A stretch of DNA of 64,000 nt from Rhizobium sp. TH2 (GCF_024707525.1 NZ_CP062231.1:4777501-4841500), one strand, 5' to 3'; positions 20,211-29,600 are shown, numbered from the stretch's first letter. The notes: a model not told the origin generated them from the sequence alone. Program-made: numbers and translations.

Positions 20211-20303
20211 TATGAACTGCCCTCCATAGTTCCGTCACGATTGGACTTCCTCTATACTCCCTGAAACTACGGCCGCAAGCCGGGAAAATTCAAGGAGTTG
20301 GAC

Positions 20304-21515
20304 ATGCTGGACATCCTGGTTGCCGGTGGCGGATATGTCGGACTTTCCGTTGCTGTCTCGATCAAGAAGGCCGCACCGCATCTCAAGATCATGGTGGCGG
20401 ATGGCGCGCCGGATGGCGCCTGGCAGCGGGATGGCCGGGCTTCGGCAATCGCGGCGGCGGCCTCGCGCATGCTGGCCGCGCTCGGCCTGTGGGACGAGAT
20501 GCTGCCGCATGCACAGCCGATCAACAAGATGATCATCACCGATTCCCGGACATCGGACCCGGTGCGGCCAGTCTTCCTGACATTCGATGGCGAAGTCGGA
20601 AAAGACGAGCCCTTCGCCCACATGATCCCCAACCCGGCCATGGTCGGCCCCTTGCTCAAGGCGGCCGAAGCGCTCGGCGTCGAAATGAAATTCTCGACCA
20701 GCGTCGAGACATTCGCCGCAGGTCCGGTGTCCGTCAGCGCGAAGCTCTCCACCGGCGAAACGGTGGAAGCGCGGCTGCTGGTCGCCTGCGACGGCGCCAA
20801 GTCGAGGTTGCGCGACATCGCCGGCATCAAGACCGTGCATTGGGACTACGGCCAGTCCGGCATCGTGACCACAGTCGAACACGAGCGCCCGCATGACGGC
20901 GTGGCGGAAGAGCATTTCCTGCCGGCCGGTCCCTTTGCCGTTCTGCCGCTGCCGGGCAACCGATCCTCGCTGGTCTGGACCGAGCGTACGGCGGATGCCG
21001 ACAAGCTGGTCGCGGCCGACGATCTCGTCTTCGAGGAAGAACTGGAGCGCCGCTTCGGCCACAAGCTGGGACCGATTCGGGCCGTTGGCGGCAGGCGGGC
21101 CTTCCCGCTCGGGTTGACGCTGGCCCGCGCCTTCGTGGCGAATCGCGTCGCGCTGGCCGGCGATTCGGCCCATGGTATCCATCCGATCTCCGGCCAGGGC
21201 CTCAATCTCGGCTTCAAGGATGTCGCGGCACTCGCCGAGACGATCGTCGATGCTGACCGGCTCGGTCTCGATATCGGCGCGCTCAATGTGCTGGAACGCT
21301 ATCAGTCCTGGCGGCGCTTCGACACGTTCCGCATGGGGGTGACCACCGACGTGCTGAACCGGCTGTTCTCCAATGACATCACCCCGATCCGCATCGCCCG
21401 CGACTTCGGATTGGGTGTCGTGGACCGCATGCCGGGATTGAAGAATTTCTTCATCAAGCAGGCCTCGATTGCAACAGGCGCTGACCCGAAGTTGCTGGGT
21501 GGTATGCTTCCCTAG
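20304..21515 (+). CDS. UbiH/UbiF-family FAD-dependent monooxygenase
   Basis: A 403-aa flavoprotein hydroxylase. The N-terminal dinucleotide-binding motif is VAGGGYVGLSVAVSI, slightly off GxGxxG, followed by the DG motif (ACDGAKSRLR, about 158) and the second FAD motif ALAGDSAHGIHPISGQGLNLGF (about 285-305). This architecture is that of ubiquinone-ring hydroxylases, and the gene probably acts in ubiquinone synthesis. The ATG at 20304 is 7 bp after AAGGAG; a TTG two codons earlier is less likely. Confidence 0.9.
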   Translation: MLDILVAGGGYVGLSVAVSIKKAAPHLKIMVADGAPDGAWQRDGRASAIAAAASRMLAALGLWDEMLPHAQPINKMIITDSRTSDPVRPVFLTFDGEVGKDEPFAHMIPNPAMVGPLLKAAEALGVEMKFSTSVETFAAGPVSVSAKLSTGETVEARLLVACDGAKSRLRDIAGIKTVHWDYGQSGIVTTVEHERPHDGVAEEHFLPAGPFAVLPLPGNRSSLVWTERTADADKLVAADDLVFEEELERRFGHKLGPIRAVGGRRAFPLGLTLARAFVANRVALAGDSAHGIHPISGQGLNLGFKDVAALAETIVDADRLGLDIGALNVLERYQSWRRFDTFRMGVTTDVLNRLFSNDITPIRIARDFGLGVVDRMPGLKNFFIKQASIATGADPKLLGGMLP

Positions 21516-21538
21516 GCGGCGCCTGAGCTGGTTTTTTA

Positions 21539-21700
21539 GACCCCGCCCCAAACCCCTCCCCACAAGGGGGAGGGGCTTCACGCGCCGCTCCCCCACTGCC
21601 CAAAGCGACGCCTCAGCACCCTGCTGCCACACGAGTTGGCTGAAGGGGCGAGGCCGGGTTGCCCCCTCCCCCTTGTGGGGAGGGGTTTCGGGGCGGGGTC
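21539..21700. repeat. Palindromic intergenic element, type B copy 1
   Basis: A 162-bp element bounded by near-perfect inverted arms beginning GACCCCGCCCC and running through two CCCCTCCCC/GGGGAGGGG hairpins. The central 80 bp are unrelated to those of the second copy at 31182-31359; only the arms are conserved. It lies 23 bp after the monooxygenase stop and could act as a terminator for the flanking genes. The next 150 bp to rsfS hold no gene. Confidence 0.8.
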
Positions 21701-21850
21701 TTCACAACAAAAAGCCGAATTGGCTAAAGCCCGTTCCTTGCGCGAGGCTGGAGAAGTTAACGAATGAAGCTAAATAGTTAACCCGCCTGTCTTGAAAGTT
21801 TTAAGGTTTGATGACTATCTTTAATGATCCGGGGCGACTGCGCCGGGTGC

Positions 21851-22294
21851 ATGACTGTTAAGGATAGAAAGGACAATTCTCTGACAACAGTACACGCGAA
21901 AGGAGTGGCGTCATACGCATACTCCCGGAGCATGGAGCGTAGCGAACACGCTGCGGCCAACGCTCTCAAGCTGGTCCTCGAAAGCCTCGAAGACTCAAAA
22001 GCTGAAAACGTCACCTCGATCGACATCACTGGCAAATCCGCGCTGGGCGACTACATGGTCGTCGTCTCCGGGCGCTCGAATCGCCATGTGACCGCGATTG
22101 CGGAACACCTGCTCGACGACATCAAGGCTGGTGGCCTTGGCAATGCCCGCATCGAGGGCCTTGAGACCGGCGACTGGGTGCTCATCGACACCGGTGACAT
22201 TATCGTTCACGTCTTCCGCCCGGAAATCCGCGAATTCTACAATCTCGAAAAGATGTGGGCCGCGCCGGATATGGACGAGGGAACGCTGCACTGA
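21851..22294 (+). CDS. rsfS: Ribosomal silencing factor RsfS
   Basis: A RsfS/Iojap protein that binds ribosomal protein uL14 and blocks subunit joining in starvation. The core, ALKLVLESLEDSKAENV, GKSALGDYMVVVSGRSNRH, TGDWVLIDTGDIIVHVF and REFYNLEKMW, is complete. The N-terminal extension before the core is about 35 residues, longer than in most relatives. I chose the ATG at 21851 (147 aa); an ATG at 21824 is also in frame and neither has a strong ribosome-binding site. rlmH follows after 104 bp, as is usual in rhizobia. Confidence 0.93.
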   Translation: MTVKDRKDNSLTTVHAKGVASYAYSRSMERSEHAAANALKLVLESLEDSKAENVTSIDITGKSALGDYMVVVSGRSNRHVTAIAEHLLDDIKAGGLGNARIEGLETGDWVLIDTGDIIVHVFRPEIREFYNLEKMWAAPDMDEGTLH

Positions 22295-22398
22295 TCGTAT
22301 CTCGCCTGCTTTTCGAAGCGGGTCGGTTGCGATAAAAGCATCTCGAAAGGTCATTCCTTTCGTGAGCAGAAATTTGGTCCGAAATCGAGGTGCCCATC

Positions 22399-22881
22399 GT
22401 GCGGATTTCTCTATTCGCGGTGGGCAGGCTGAAAGCCGGGCCCGAAAAAGAGCTTGCCGAACGGTATTTCGACCGTTTTGCCAAGACCGGCCCCGCTGTT
22501 GGGCTCGAACTCGCCAAAATCACCGAAATCAATGAAAGCCGTGCCAGCAATTCCGAAACCCGCAAGCGCGAGGAAGCGGCATCGCTCGAGAAAATGCTTG
22601 GCGATGGCGCCGTGCTGATCCTGCTCGACGAGCGCGGCAAGGCGATGGATAGCCCCGCCTTCGCCGAACTGCTGGGTGGCATCCGCGATGCGGGCAAGCG
22701 CGAGCTGGTGATCGCCATCGGCGGGCCGGACGGATTGGACCCGGCACTCGCCACGAAGGCCACACATATGCTGTGCTTCGGCAAGATGACCTGGCCGCAC
22801 CAGCTCGTGCGGGTGATGCTGGGGGAGCAGCTCTATCGCGCGGTGACGATATTGTCAGGGCATCCTTACCATCGCGTGTGA
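22399..22881 (+). CDS. rlmH: 23S rRNA (pseudouridine-1915-N3) methyltransferase RlmH
   Basis: A 160-aa SPOUT methyltransferase that modifies pseudouridine 1915 of 23S rRNA on the assembled 70S ribosome. The knot region is intact: LLDERGKAMDS, AIGGPDGLD, and the C-terminal FGKMTWPHQLVRVML, with HPYHR at the end. The start is GTG at 22399 (MRISLFAVGRL), with GAGG upstream; this matches the family length better than the GTG three codons earlier. It works on the ribosome, as does rsfS next to it. Confidence 0.95.
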   Translation: MRISLFAVGRLKAGPEKELAERYFDRFAKTGPAVGLELAKITEINESRASNSETRKREEAASLEKMLGDGAVLILLDERGKAMDSPAFAELLGGIRDAGKRELVIAIGGPDGLDPALATKATHMLCFGKMTWPHQLVRVMLGEQLYRAVTILSGHPYHRV

Positions 22882-23006
22882 TCAGCGCACCCGCCATGAC
22901 CCGGGCGAGGAGCGGGGCGTCACGACCGCGCGTGTGGTGCTGGCGTGTCGCGGCATTGCAGTCTAAGTTTTGGAAATGGACAGCTTTGAAGGAAACTGGC
23001 GGTAAT

Positions 23007-23474
23007 ATGATGAGATTTCTGGGATCGTGCATCGCCCTCTCATTAATGTCGGGCGTACCGGCATCGGCGGCGCAGGGCGTGAACCCTCAGCTGCGGTCGT
23101 GCACGACGGCCAAGGATGTTCCCTATTGCAGGGTGCAGCGGGGCCGATTCGTCTACGACTGGACCAGAGCGCACCGGGGAGAGTACGCCGCGCAACGCAA
23201 CGTCGCCTTCTGCCTCAGATTTGGATGCGACGGCGCGGTGAAGGTGAACATGGTCGCCGCATGCGCGTGGCGCATCGTGATCATTGGCTCGGACGCGCCA
23301 TGGGAAAGGGGCGATCTCATGAATTACAAGGCCGATTGTGCCGGCATCGGCCGGCGCGGCGACGCCATGGCGCACATTCTGTTCGAGAGGATATACAAGC
23401 GGCCGCTCGAGATCGACGCTGAAGAGCTGGTGACGTCGTTGACACACGAACATCCGAAGCAGCCGGAACGATAA
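23007..23474 (+). CDS. Secreted hypothetical protein with multiple cysteines
   Basis: A 155-aa protein with a Sec signal peptide (MMRFLGSCIALSLMSGVPASA) and a mature domain with eight or so cysteines, including CLRFGCDG and the separated VAACAW and KADCAG, which suggests disulfide bonds in the periplasm. I do not recognise the family. The segment CRVQRGRFVYDWTRAHRGEYAAQ contains no catalytic motif known to me. The ATG at 23007 has GGAAACTGGCGG upstream. It interrupts the usual rlmH-envC order together with the DUF805-like gene, from whose stop its own is separated by a single base. Confidence 0.65.
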   Translation: MMRFLGSCIALSLMSGVPASAAQGVNPQLRSCTTAKDVPYCRVQRGRFVYDWTRAHRGEYAAQRNVAFCLRFGCDGAVKVNMVAACAWRIVIIGSDAPWERGDLMNYKADCAGIGRRGDAMAHILFERIYKRPLEIDAEELVTSLTHEHPKQPER

Positions 23475-23475
23475 G

Positions 23476-24195
23476 CTACGTTCCCAATCTGCCGAACTGA
23501 CCAGACTGGCGCCGAACCGTCACGGGCTGGACCGTGGCGGCCGTCGGCGGCGGCGGCCCCGAGGCGAAACCGCCAGCCGGGATGAAGGCAAGAACAGCGA
23601 TGCCGGAATAGAAGAGCCAGCCCAGCACCTGCGCGATCTCCGCCGGCAGCGGCAGCGCCATCAAGCGCGGCACGAAGACCGGCGCGATGATTGCAAACAA
23701 CCAGAATTGCGGCCAGCCGATATCCCTCAGCCGCGCGGAAACCATCCAGAGCAAGGTGATGATCGTGATCGCCGTCATCGCGATGACTGCCATCGGATAG
23801 AGCGCGCTGAGCGCCGAATGACGGTTGGCGAGATCGACGACTTCCTTCGGCGCGTTATGATTGGGCATGAAGGACAGTGGTGTCTCTTTCAGCCGTGCGC
23901 TGATCACCGCCTCGAGTTCCTTCTTGCTGTACTTGCGGCCTGATTTGACGATGTCGCGCACGATGTCCTCGTGCGCCTGCATCATGAACGGCATCGGCCG
24001 GTCTTTGATCATCGACACATCGGCGGAACCGTCACTGGTGACCTTGCGCGGCTTCAGGAGTTCCTCCGCGGTCGCATCCTGCAGGCGCACGATATAGCGC
24101 TCGATCGGCTGTTTGGCGAAATCGAAGCCGAGCATCAGCAGAATGATCACGATATATCCGATGCGCCCCAATCGGGATTCGCCAAAAATCGACAT
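23476..24195 (-). CDS. DUF805-like membrane protein
   Basis: A 239-aa inner-membrane protein. It starts with SRLGRIGYIVIILL and has SARLRDIGWPQFWLFA after a membrane segment, both hallmarks of DUF805 (R-L-x-DIG). A cytoplasmic or periplasmic insertion of about 90 charged residues (about 32-125) separates TM1 from TM2, which is long for this family. The C-terminus is Pro/Gly-rich (SGPPPPTAAT) and basic. Function unknown. Confidence 0.7.
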   Translation of the reverse strand: MSIFGESRLGRIGYIVIILLMLGFDFAKQPIERYIVRLQDATAEELLKPRKVTSDGSADVSMIKDRPMPFMMQAHEDIVRDIVKSGRKYSKKELEAVISARLKETPLSFMPNHNAPKEVVDLANRHSALSALYPMAVIAMTAITIITLLWMVSARLRDIGWPQFWLFAIIAPVFVPRLMALPLPAEIAQVLGWLFYSGIAVLAFIPAGGFASGPPPPTAATVQPVTVRRQSGQFGRLGT

Positions 24196-24361
24196 GGAAT
24201 TGCCTTCGCCTCATGCAGCCTATGAGGGTTTGTCGCGCAATGGTTGAAAATTTCACCTAATCCGATCCGTCGGATTTTAGCTTTCGTCAAGCTTGAGGCG
24301 CCTGGGACTGGCCCTTCCCCCTTGCCGCAAATCAGCTTAACTTGACGCCGATAGTGCGAGT

Positions 24362-25750
24362 GTGCCTTTGACGAAGCAAAACACGGTGTGGCGGCGACGA
24401 TATGCGCGAATGGCGGCGGCGGCCGTCTTCGGCATTGCCAGCCTGTCGCCGCTCGTTGCCGTGCCGCAGGAAATGGACCCGATCCCGACCGAGACTGGCC
24501 AGATCGGCGTGCTCACCATCAAGCGCAATGCCACCGAAAGCGAACTCCGCGAACTGGCCAAGACGATTGCCGACGCAAAGGCGCGGGCGGCGAGCCTCGA
24601 AGCTTCGATCGCTGACGTCGAGAAGACCACGTCCGGTCTGCGCGAGGCGCTGGTCGCGTCCGCCGCCAAGCGCAAGGATCTCGAGCGCCAGGTGATCGCC
24701 AACGAGGACAGGCTGACCGGACTGGCCGCTAAAGAAAAGGGTGTCAAAGCCTCGCTCCATCAGCGGCGCGGGCTGCTGGCGGAAGTGCTGGCGGCGCTGC
24801 AGCGCATGGCGCGCAACCCGCCGCCGGCGCTGCTGGTGACGCCCGACGACGCGCTGTCCTCGGTGCGCAGCGCCATCCTGCTCGGTGCCGTCGTGCCCGG
24901 CATACGCGGCGAGACGGAGAAACTGGCGGCCGACCTGAAATCGCTTTCCGATCTCCGGACCGAAATCGCCGCCGAACGGCGGAAATACGTGACCACCATG
25001 GCCTTGGCGATCGAGGAAGAGCAGAAGATGACGCTGCTCGCCGCCGAGAACGATAAACTGAATGTGAAGAACCGCGCCGAACTCGAAAGCGAGAGGAAGC
25101 GGGCCGAGGAACTCGCAACCCGAGCGACCAGCCTCGAAGGCCTGATTTCCTCGCTCGAAACCGATATCGCCTCCGCAAAGGCGGCATCCGAAGCGGCGAA
25201 GGCGGAAGAGGCCAAACGCCAGAAACTGACCGCTTCGGAGCGCGCCAAGCTTGACGCGGACCCCGCTTTGCCCGACAAAAACCGTATTGCGCCCGCATAT
25301 GCGTTTTCGGTGTTGAAAGCCAAGCTCGACCTGCCGGTGGCCGGCGATGTATTGCGTGTCTTCGGTGATGACGACGGAACAGGCCATCCTGCCCAGGGCA
25401 TTACCGTAGCGGCCAAATCGGGAATGGTGGTGACTGCACCCGCCGATGGTTGGATCATGTTTGCCGGCCCCTTCCGGAGCTATGGCCAGATGATCATCAT
25501 GAATGCGGGCGATGGCTACCACATCGTCATGTCGGGCATGGATTCGGTGACCGCAAGACAGGGACAGTTCGCCGTGGCGGGGGAACCCCTCGGCACGATG
25601 GGTGAAAAGAGAATTGCAAGTGCGGCGGGCATGCATCTGGAAACCGAGCGGCCCACACTGTACATAGAATTTCGCAAGGACGGAAAACCGGTCGATTCGC
25701 GACCATGGTGGTCCGCCAAAGACCTCGGAAAGGCACGCAATGCTACGTAA
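24362..25750 (+). CDS. EnvC-like murein hydrolase activator (degenerate M23)
   Basis: A 462-aa exported protein: signal sequence (about 1-35), a long coiled coil with several heptad stretches (about 50-275), and a C-terminal LytM/M23 domain (about 330-455). The zinc ligands are lost: HPAQGIT stands where HxxGxD would be and TLYIEFRK where the HxH strand would be. By analogy with EnvC it should not cut peptidoglycan but activate an amidase at the division site. It probably starts with GTG at 24362, or TTG at 24368. Its end overlaps the ctpA start by 11 bp, so the two are coupled. Confidence 0.9.
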   Translation: MPLTKQNTVWRRRYARMAAAAVFGIASLSPLVAVPQEMDPIPTETGQIGVLTIKRNATESELRELAKTIADAKARAASLEASIADVEKTTSGLREALVASAAKRKDLERQVIANEDRLTGLAAKEKGVKASLHQRRGLLAEVLAALQRMARNPPPALLVTPDDALSSVRSAILLGAVVPGIRGETEKLAADLKSLSDLRTEIAAERRKYVTTMALAIEEEQKMTLLAAENDKLNVKNRAELESERKRAEELATRATSLEGLISSLETDIASAKAASEAAKAEEAKRQKLTASERAKLDADPALPDKNRIAPAYAFSVLKAKLDLPVAGDVLRVFGDDDGTGHPAQGITVAAKSGMVVTAPADGWIMFAGPFRSYGQMIIMNAGDGYHIVMSGMDSVTARQGQFAVAGEPLGTMGEKRIASAAGMHLETERPTLYIEFRKDGKPVDSRPWWSAKDLGKARNAT

Positions 25751-27074
25751 AACTTCTCTTGTGCTTCTCGGCGCGCTTCTGGGCTCTACCGCCATGGTCG
25801 GCGTCTATGCAGCCGGCATTCCGGCCAATGCCGCAGGCTCCTCGACCTATAAGGAACTGAGCATTTTCGGCGAGGTTTTCGAACGCGTGCGCGCCCAATA
25901 CGTGACGCCGCCGGACGAGCAGAAGCTGGTCGAGTCCGCGATCTCGGGCATGCTGTCGTCGCTCGATCCGCATTCGAGCTACATGAATGCCAAGGATGCC
26001 GACGACATGCGCACCCAGACCAAGGGTGAATTCGGCGGTCTCGGCATCGAAGTGACGATGGACCAGGATCTCGTCAAGGTCATCACCCCGATCGACGACA
26101 CGCCCGCCTCCAAGGCCGGCGTGCTGGCCGGCGACCTGATCTCGAAGATCGACGGCGCCGATGTGCGCGGCCTGAAGCTCGAGGAAGCGGTCGACAAGAT
26201 GCGCGGCGAGGTCGGTGCGCCGATCACGCTCACGATCATCCGCAAGGGCGCCGACAAGCCGATCGAGATCACGCTGAAGCGCGACATCATCGCGGTGCAG
26301 GCGGTCAAGGTCCGCGTCGAGGGCGATGTCGGTTATCTCCGTGTCATCTCGTTCACCGAAAAGACTTACGACGACCTGAAGAAGGGCATCGAGAAGATCC
26401 AGGCCCAGGTGCCGAACGACAAGCTCAAGGGCTTTGTGCTCGACCTGCGCCTCAATCCGGGCGGCCTTCTCGACCAGGCGATCAACGTCTCCGACGCCTT
26501 CCTCGACAAGGGCGAGATCGTCTCGACCCGCGGCCGAATCGAAAGCGAAACGCGCCGGTTCACGGCAACCGAAGGCGATCTCTCCAACGGCAAGCCGGTG
26601 ATCATCCTGACCAATGGCGGCTCGGCTTCGGCATCTGAAATCGTTGCCGGTGCATTGCAGGATCTCAAGCGCGCGACGGTGCTCGGCACGCGGTCCTTCG
26701 GCAAGGGCTCGGTCCAGACGATCATCCCGCTCGGCGATTCCGGCGCGCTGCGCCTGACCACGGCGCTCTATTACACGCCGTCGGGCAAATCGATCCAGGG
26801 CATCGGCATCTCGCCCGATATCCTCGTCGAACAGCCGATCCCTGCCGAACTGCAAGGCAAGATGGAAAAGACCGCCGAATCTTCGCTCAAGGGTCACATC
26901 AAGGGCCAGGACGAGAACGACGAGGGTTCCGGCTCGCAGGCCTATGTGCCGCCGGATCCCAAGGACGACGTGCAGCTTGCCGCCGCGCTCAAATTGCTGC
27001 GCGGCCAGGAAATCAACGCAGCCTTCCCGCCGGACCAGAAGAAGGCCGTCGAGGTCGAGCAGAAGAAGCTGTGA
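25740..27074 (+). CDS. ctpA: Carboxy-terminal processing peptidase CtpA (S41)
   Basis: A 444-aa periplasmic serine protease. Order: signal/anchor (about 1-25), tail-binding N-terminal region, PDZ domain with GGLGIEVTMDQDLVKV (about 95-110), and the S41 core with the Ser in GGSASASEIVAG and the general-base Lys in SFGKGSVQT. The C-terminus is charged. CtpA-type proteases process the C-termini of envelope proteins and regulate peptidoglycan hydrolases. It is translationally coupled to the EnvC-like gene, which suggests a joint role in cell-wall remodelling. A strong terminator follows. Confidence 0.96.
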   Translation: MLRKTSLVLLGALLGSTAMVGVYAAGIPANAAGSSTYKELSIFGEVFERVRAQYVTPPDEQKLVESAISGMLSSLDPHSSYMNAKDADDMRTQTKGEFGGLGIEVTMDQDLVKVITPIDDTPASKAGVLAGDLISKIDGADVRGLKLEEAVDKMRGEVGAPITLTIIRKGADKPIEITLKRDIIAVQAVKVRVEGDVGYLRVISFTEKTYDDLKKGIEKIQAQVPNDKLKGFVLDLRLNPGGLLDQAINVSDAFLDKGEIVSTRGRIESETRRFTATEGDLSNGKPVIILTNGGSASASEIVAGALQDLKRATVLGTRSFGKGSVQTIIPLGDSGALRLTTALYYTPSGKSIQGIGISPDILVEQPIPAELQGKMEKTAESSLKGHIKGQDENDEGSGSQAYVPPDPKDDVQLAAALKLLRGQEINAAFPPDQKKAVEVEQKKL

Positions 27075-27080
27075 TAATCA

Positions 27081-27108
27081 CGCGGCGGGTCCACCCGCCG
27101 CGTTTCTC
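27081..27108 (+). terminator. Rho-independent terminator of ctpA
   Basis: CGCGGCGGGT at 27081-27090 pairs with ACCCGCCGCG at 27093-27102 and is followed by TTTCTC. The hairpin starts 7 bp after the ctpA stop. Confidence 0.75.
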
Positions 27109-27129
27109 ATTTCGAGTGCAGGCGGCCAA

Positions 27130-28323
27130 TTGAGCGGCATCAATACGCCACTGGGACAAAACCGGAAGCCGGCGAGACCATCGCCCGGCTTCTTTTCTCT
27201 CGCCCGGTTCATCGCTGTTTTTGGCGGCATCTTCGTCGTCGGCCTGTCGGTCTACTTCGCCATGCGGCCAGAGGAAAACCTTGGGAAGCCCGAAGTCGCC
27301 GCTGTCGAGACCAAGCCGGTCGAAGAGGCCGTCGTCGCGGAACAGCCCGAAGCCAAGGATACCGACCAGGCCGACAAGCTGGTCCGCGCCCGGCCGCATG
27401 ATGGCGCCAATGTCGATCGCCAGGTGATGGACGATGGCTCTGTCGTCACCAAGTTCACGCCGAAGAACCGCGACAAGGATGGCCCCGTCGTCATCGACGC
27501 AACGGCTCAAAACGCGCAGGACGAGCGCACCGCGGCCTTTCCCGACGAAGCCCTGATCGAGGATACGCCGGACGGCAAGCTGCCCATCGTCGCCACCGAC
27601 GGCACGCGGCCGGTCGATCGCTATGCCCGGCCATGGTCGGGCGCTCGCGGCACGCGTATCGCCATCGTCATTGGCGGCCTGGGACTGAGCCAGACCGGCA
27701 CCCAACGGGCGCTGAATACCCTGCCCGAGGAAATCACGCTCGCCTTTGCCGCAACCGGCAATTCGCTGTTCCGCTGGATGCCGGAGGCGCGACGTGGCGG
27801 CCACGAGATCCTGCTGCAGGTGCCGCTCGAACCCTTCGACTACCCCGACAACAATCCCGGCGCGCTCACTCTGCTGCATACCGATTCCGAGGCGAAGAAC
27901 ATCAAGCGGCTGCATCAGGCGATGAGCAAGATGACCAATTACACCGGCGTCATGAACTATCTCGGCGGCCGCTTCCTCGCCGATGCGCCGGCGCTGGAAC
28001 CCATGATGCGCGATATCGCCGATCGCGGCCTGCTGTTCCTCGACGACGGCTCGTCGGCGCAGTCGCTCTCCGGCACCTATGCCAAGGCCTTCAGCGCGCC
28101 GCATGCCTTTGCCGATGTCATTCTCGACCAGGAGGTCAGCAAGGCCTCGGTGCTCAAGAAGCTCGACGACCTCGAGCGCGTGGCGATGAAGAACGGCTCC
28201 GCCATCGGCGTGGCCTCGGCCTTCGACGAGAGTGTCGATGCGGTCACGGAATGGGCACGTGAGGCGGGTGGGCGCGGCATCGAGATCGTCGGGGTTTCGG
28301 TGTTGGCGGATGTGCCGAATTAG
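27130..28323 (+). CDS. Divergent polysaccharide deacetylase family protein
   Basis: A 397-aa protein with a single N-terminal transmembrane anchor (about 22-45), a charged, low-complexity linker (about 50-160), and a divergent polysaccharide deacetylase (DUF610/YibQ-like) domain: IAIVIGGLGLS (strand 1, with G in place of the usual second D), LLQVPLEPFDYPDNNPG, YTGVMNYLGGRFL, GLLFLDDGSS and GSAIGVASAFDES. It most likely starts with TTG at 27130, since no ATG fits the homology. It is a conserved neighbour of ctpA and rppH in rhizobia. The enzymatic activity is not established for this branch. Confidence 0.88.
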   Translation: MSGINTPLGQNRKPARPSPGFFSLARFIAVFGGIFVVGLSVYFAMRPEENLGKPEVAAVETKPVEEAVVAEQPEAKDTDQADKLVRARPHDGANVDRQVMDDGSVVTKFTPKNRDKDGPVVIDATAQNAQDERTAAFPDEALIEDTPDGKLPIVATDGTRPVDRYARPWSGARGTRIAIVIGGLGLSQTGTQRALNTLPEEITLAFAATGNSLFRWMPEARRGGHEILLQVPLEPFDYPDNNPGALTLLHTDSEAKNIKRLHQAMSKMTNYTGVMNYLGGRFLADAPALEPMMRDIADRGLLFLDDGSSAQSLSGTYAKAFSAPHAFADVILDQEVSKASVLKKLDDLERVAMKNGSAIGVASAFDESVDAVTEWAREAGGRGIEIVGVSVLADVPN

Positions 28324-28330
28324 AAAAATT

Positions 28331-28452
28331 GCCCCTCACCCCAACCCTCTCCCCGCCGAAGCGGGGCGAGGGGGCGCTGGGGGGCGCCGACATTGCTCCA
28401 CGTCCCTTCTCCCCACCTGCGGGGAGAAGATGCCGGCAGGCAGATGAGGGGC
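28331..28452. repeat. Palindromic intergenic element, type C
   Basis: A 122-bp element with GCCCCTCA at the left and TGAGGGGC at the right. Two internal hairpins, CCCCGCCGAAGCGGGG and CTCCCCACCTGCGGGGAG, follow the same plan as the other palindromic elements in the window, but the sequence is a separate subfamily. It fills the gap between the deacetylase and rppH. Confidence 0.7.
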
Positions 28453-28474
28453 GGCCACCAATCGTGAGGGACCG

Positions 28475-29005
28475 ATGACCAAGAAGAACAAAATCCGCGC
28501 CGAAGACCTGCCCTATCGTCCCTGCGTCGGCATCATGGTGCTGAACCGAGAGGGTCTTGTCTGGGCCGGGCGCCGCACGCCGATCGGCAATTCGGAATAT
28601 GACGGCTCGCCGCAGCTGTGGCAGATGCCGCAGGGCGGGATCGACAAGGGCGAGGATCCTGAAAAGGCCGCCTACCGCGAACTCCATGAAGAGACCGGCA
28701 TGACGACGGTGACGCTGTTAGGGCGCACCAAGGGCTGGATCAACTACGACCTGCCGCCTGAACTGATCGGCATCGGGCTGAAGGGCAAGTATCGCGGCCA
28801 GACGCAGGCCTGGTTCGCCTTCCGCTTCACCGGCGATGACAGCGAGATCCAGATCGCCCCACCGCCCGGCGGCCACGAGCAGGAATTCGACGAATGGGCC
28901 TGGAAGCCGATGGAGGATCTGCCCGGATTGATCGTCGCCTTCAAGCGCAACGTCTATGACCGGGTCGTCGCCGAATTCCGGCATCTTTCCGGCACAAAGG
29001 CCTAA
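28475..29005 (+). CDS. rppH: RNA pyrophosphohydrolase RppH (Nudix)
   Basis: A 176-aa Nudix hydrolase. The Nudix box runs from [13 protein letters not shown] to YRELHEETG (about residues 54-75), with the GxxxxxEx7REUxEExGU spacing intact. [20 protein letters not shown] at the N-terminus and the [12 protein letters not shown] strand match RppH/IalA. It removes pyrophosphate from the 5' end of triphosphorylated mRNA and so starts RNase E-dependent decay; in Bartonella the orthologue was described as the invasion-associated IalA. The ATG has GTGAGGG upstream. A weak hairpin without T-run lies at 29082-29098. Confidence 0.95.
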   Translation: MTKKNKIRAEDLPYRPCVGIMVLNREGLVWAGRRTPIGNSEYDGSPQLWQMPQGGIDKGEDPEKAAYRELHEETGMTTVTLLGRTKGWINYDLPPELIGIGLKGKYRGQTQAWFAFRFTGDDSEIQIAPPPGGHEQEFDEWAWKPMEDLPGLIVAFKRNVYDRVVAEFRHLSGTKA

Positions 29006-29146
29006 TCGCCGGAATTTGCTTGAGGAAACGGGAACAAGCCGCTCACGAAAATCTTATCAGAAGTGATGACGGCGCCCCATGACACCGCGAGGCGGTGTGA
29101 CTAAGAGGAAGTGGAGAATCGCAGCCAAGATTTGCAAGGAGCTCCC

Positions 29147-29542
29147 ATGGCCATCTCGAACACTCTCAACCCCTGGGCGCCGCGCGTGCTCTCGATCGTC
29201 CGCATCGTTGCCGGCCTGATTTTCATGGCGCATGGCACGCAGAAGCTGCTCGGCTTTCCCGCGGGCGACATGAACCCGCCGATGTTTTCCATGGGCTGGA
29301 ATGCCGGCGTGATCGAACTGATTGCCGGTGCGCTGATCGCGATCGGTCTGTTCACCCGCCCCGCGGCTTTCATCGCCTCCGGCGCGATGGCCTCCGCCTA
29401 TTTCCTCGCACATGCACCGCAGAATTTCTTCCCCGTCAACAATGGCGGTGACGCGGCGATCCTCTATTGCTTCCTGTTCCTGTATTTCGTCTTCGCAGGC
29501 CCAGGCCCGTGGAGCATCGACGCCCGGCGCGGCGCAGCCTGA
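29147..29542 (+). CDS. DoxX family membrane protein
   Basis: A 131-aa inner-membrane protein with four hydrophobic segments and the DoxX pattern: RIVAGLIFMAHGTQKL in TM1, a loop with FPAGDMNPPMFS, then IELIAGALIAIGLFTRPAAFIAS and MASAYFLAHAPQNFFP. AAGGAG precedes the ATG at 29147. DoxX-type proteins in bacteria are linked to redox stress and thiol oxidation, but the reaction in this branch is unknown. A terminator separates it from the convergent hydrolase gene. Confidence 0.88.
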   Translation: MAISNTLNPWAPRVLSIVRIVAGLIFMAHGTQKLLGFPAGDMNPPMFSMGWNAGVIELIAGALIAIGLFTRPAAFIASGAMASAYFLAHAPQNFFPVNNGGDAAILYCFLFLYFVFAGPGPWSIDARRGAA

Positions 29543-29568
29543 AGGCTCGCGACTGGTTGAATGCAAAC

Positions 29569-29600
29569 GGCGCCGGTCTCACGACCGGCGCCTCTTCGTT
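29569..29600 (+). terminator. Terminator between doxX-like gene and convergent hydrolase gene
   Basis: GGCGCCGGTC at 29569-29578 and GACCGGCGCC at 29583-29592 form a 10-bp stem with a TCAC loop, followed on the plus strand by TCTTCGTTG. The T-run is short, so strength is uncertain. Confidence 0.6.
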
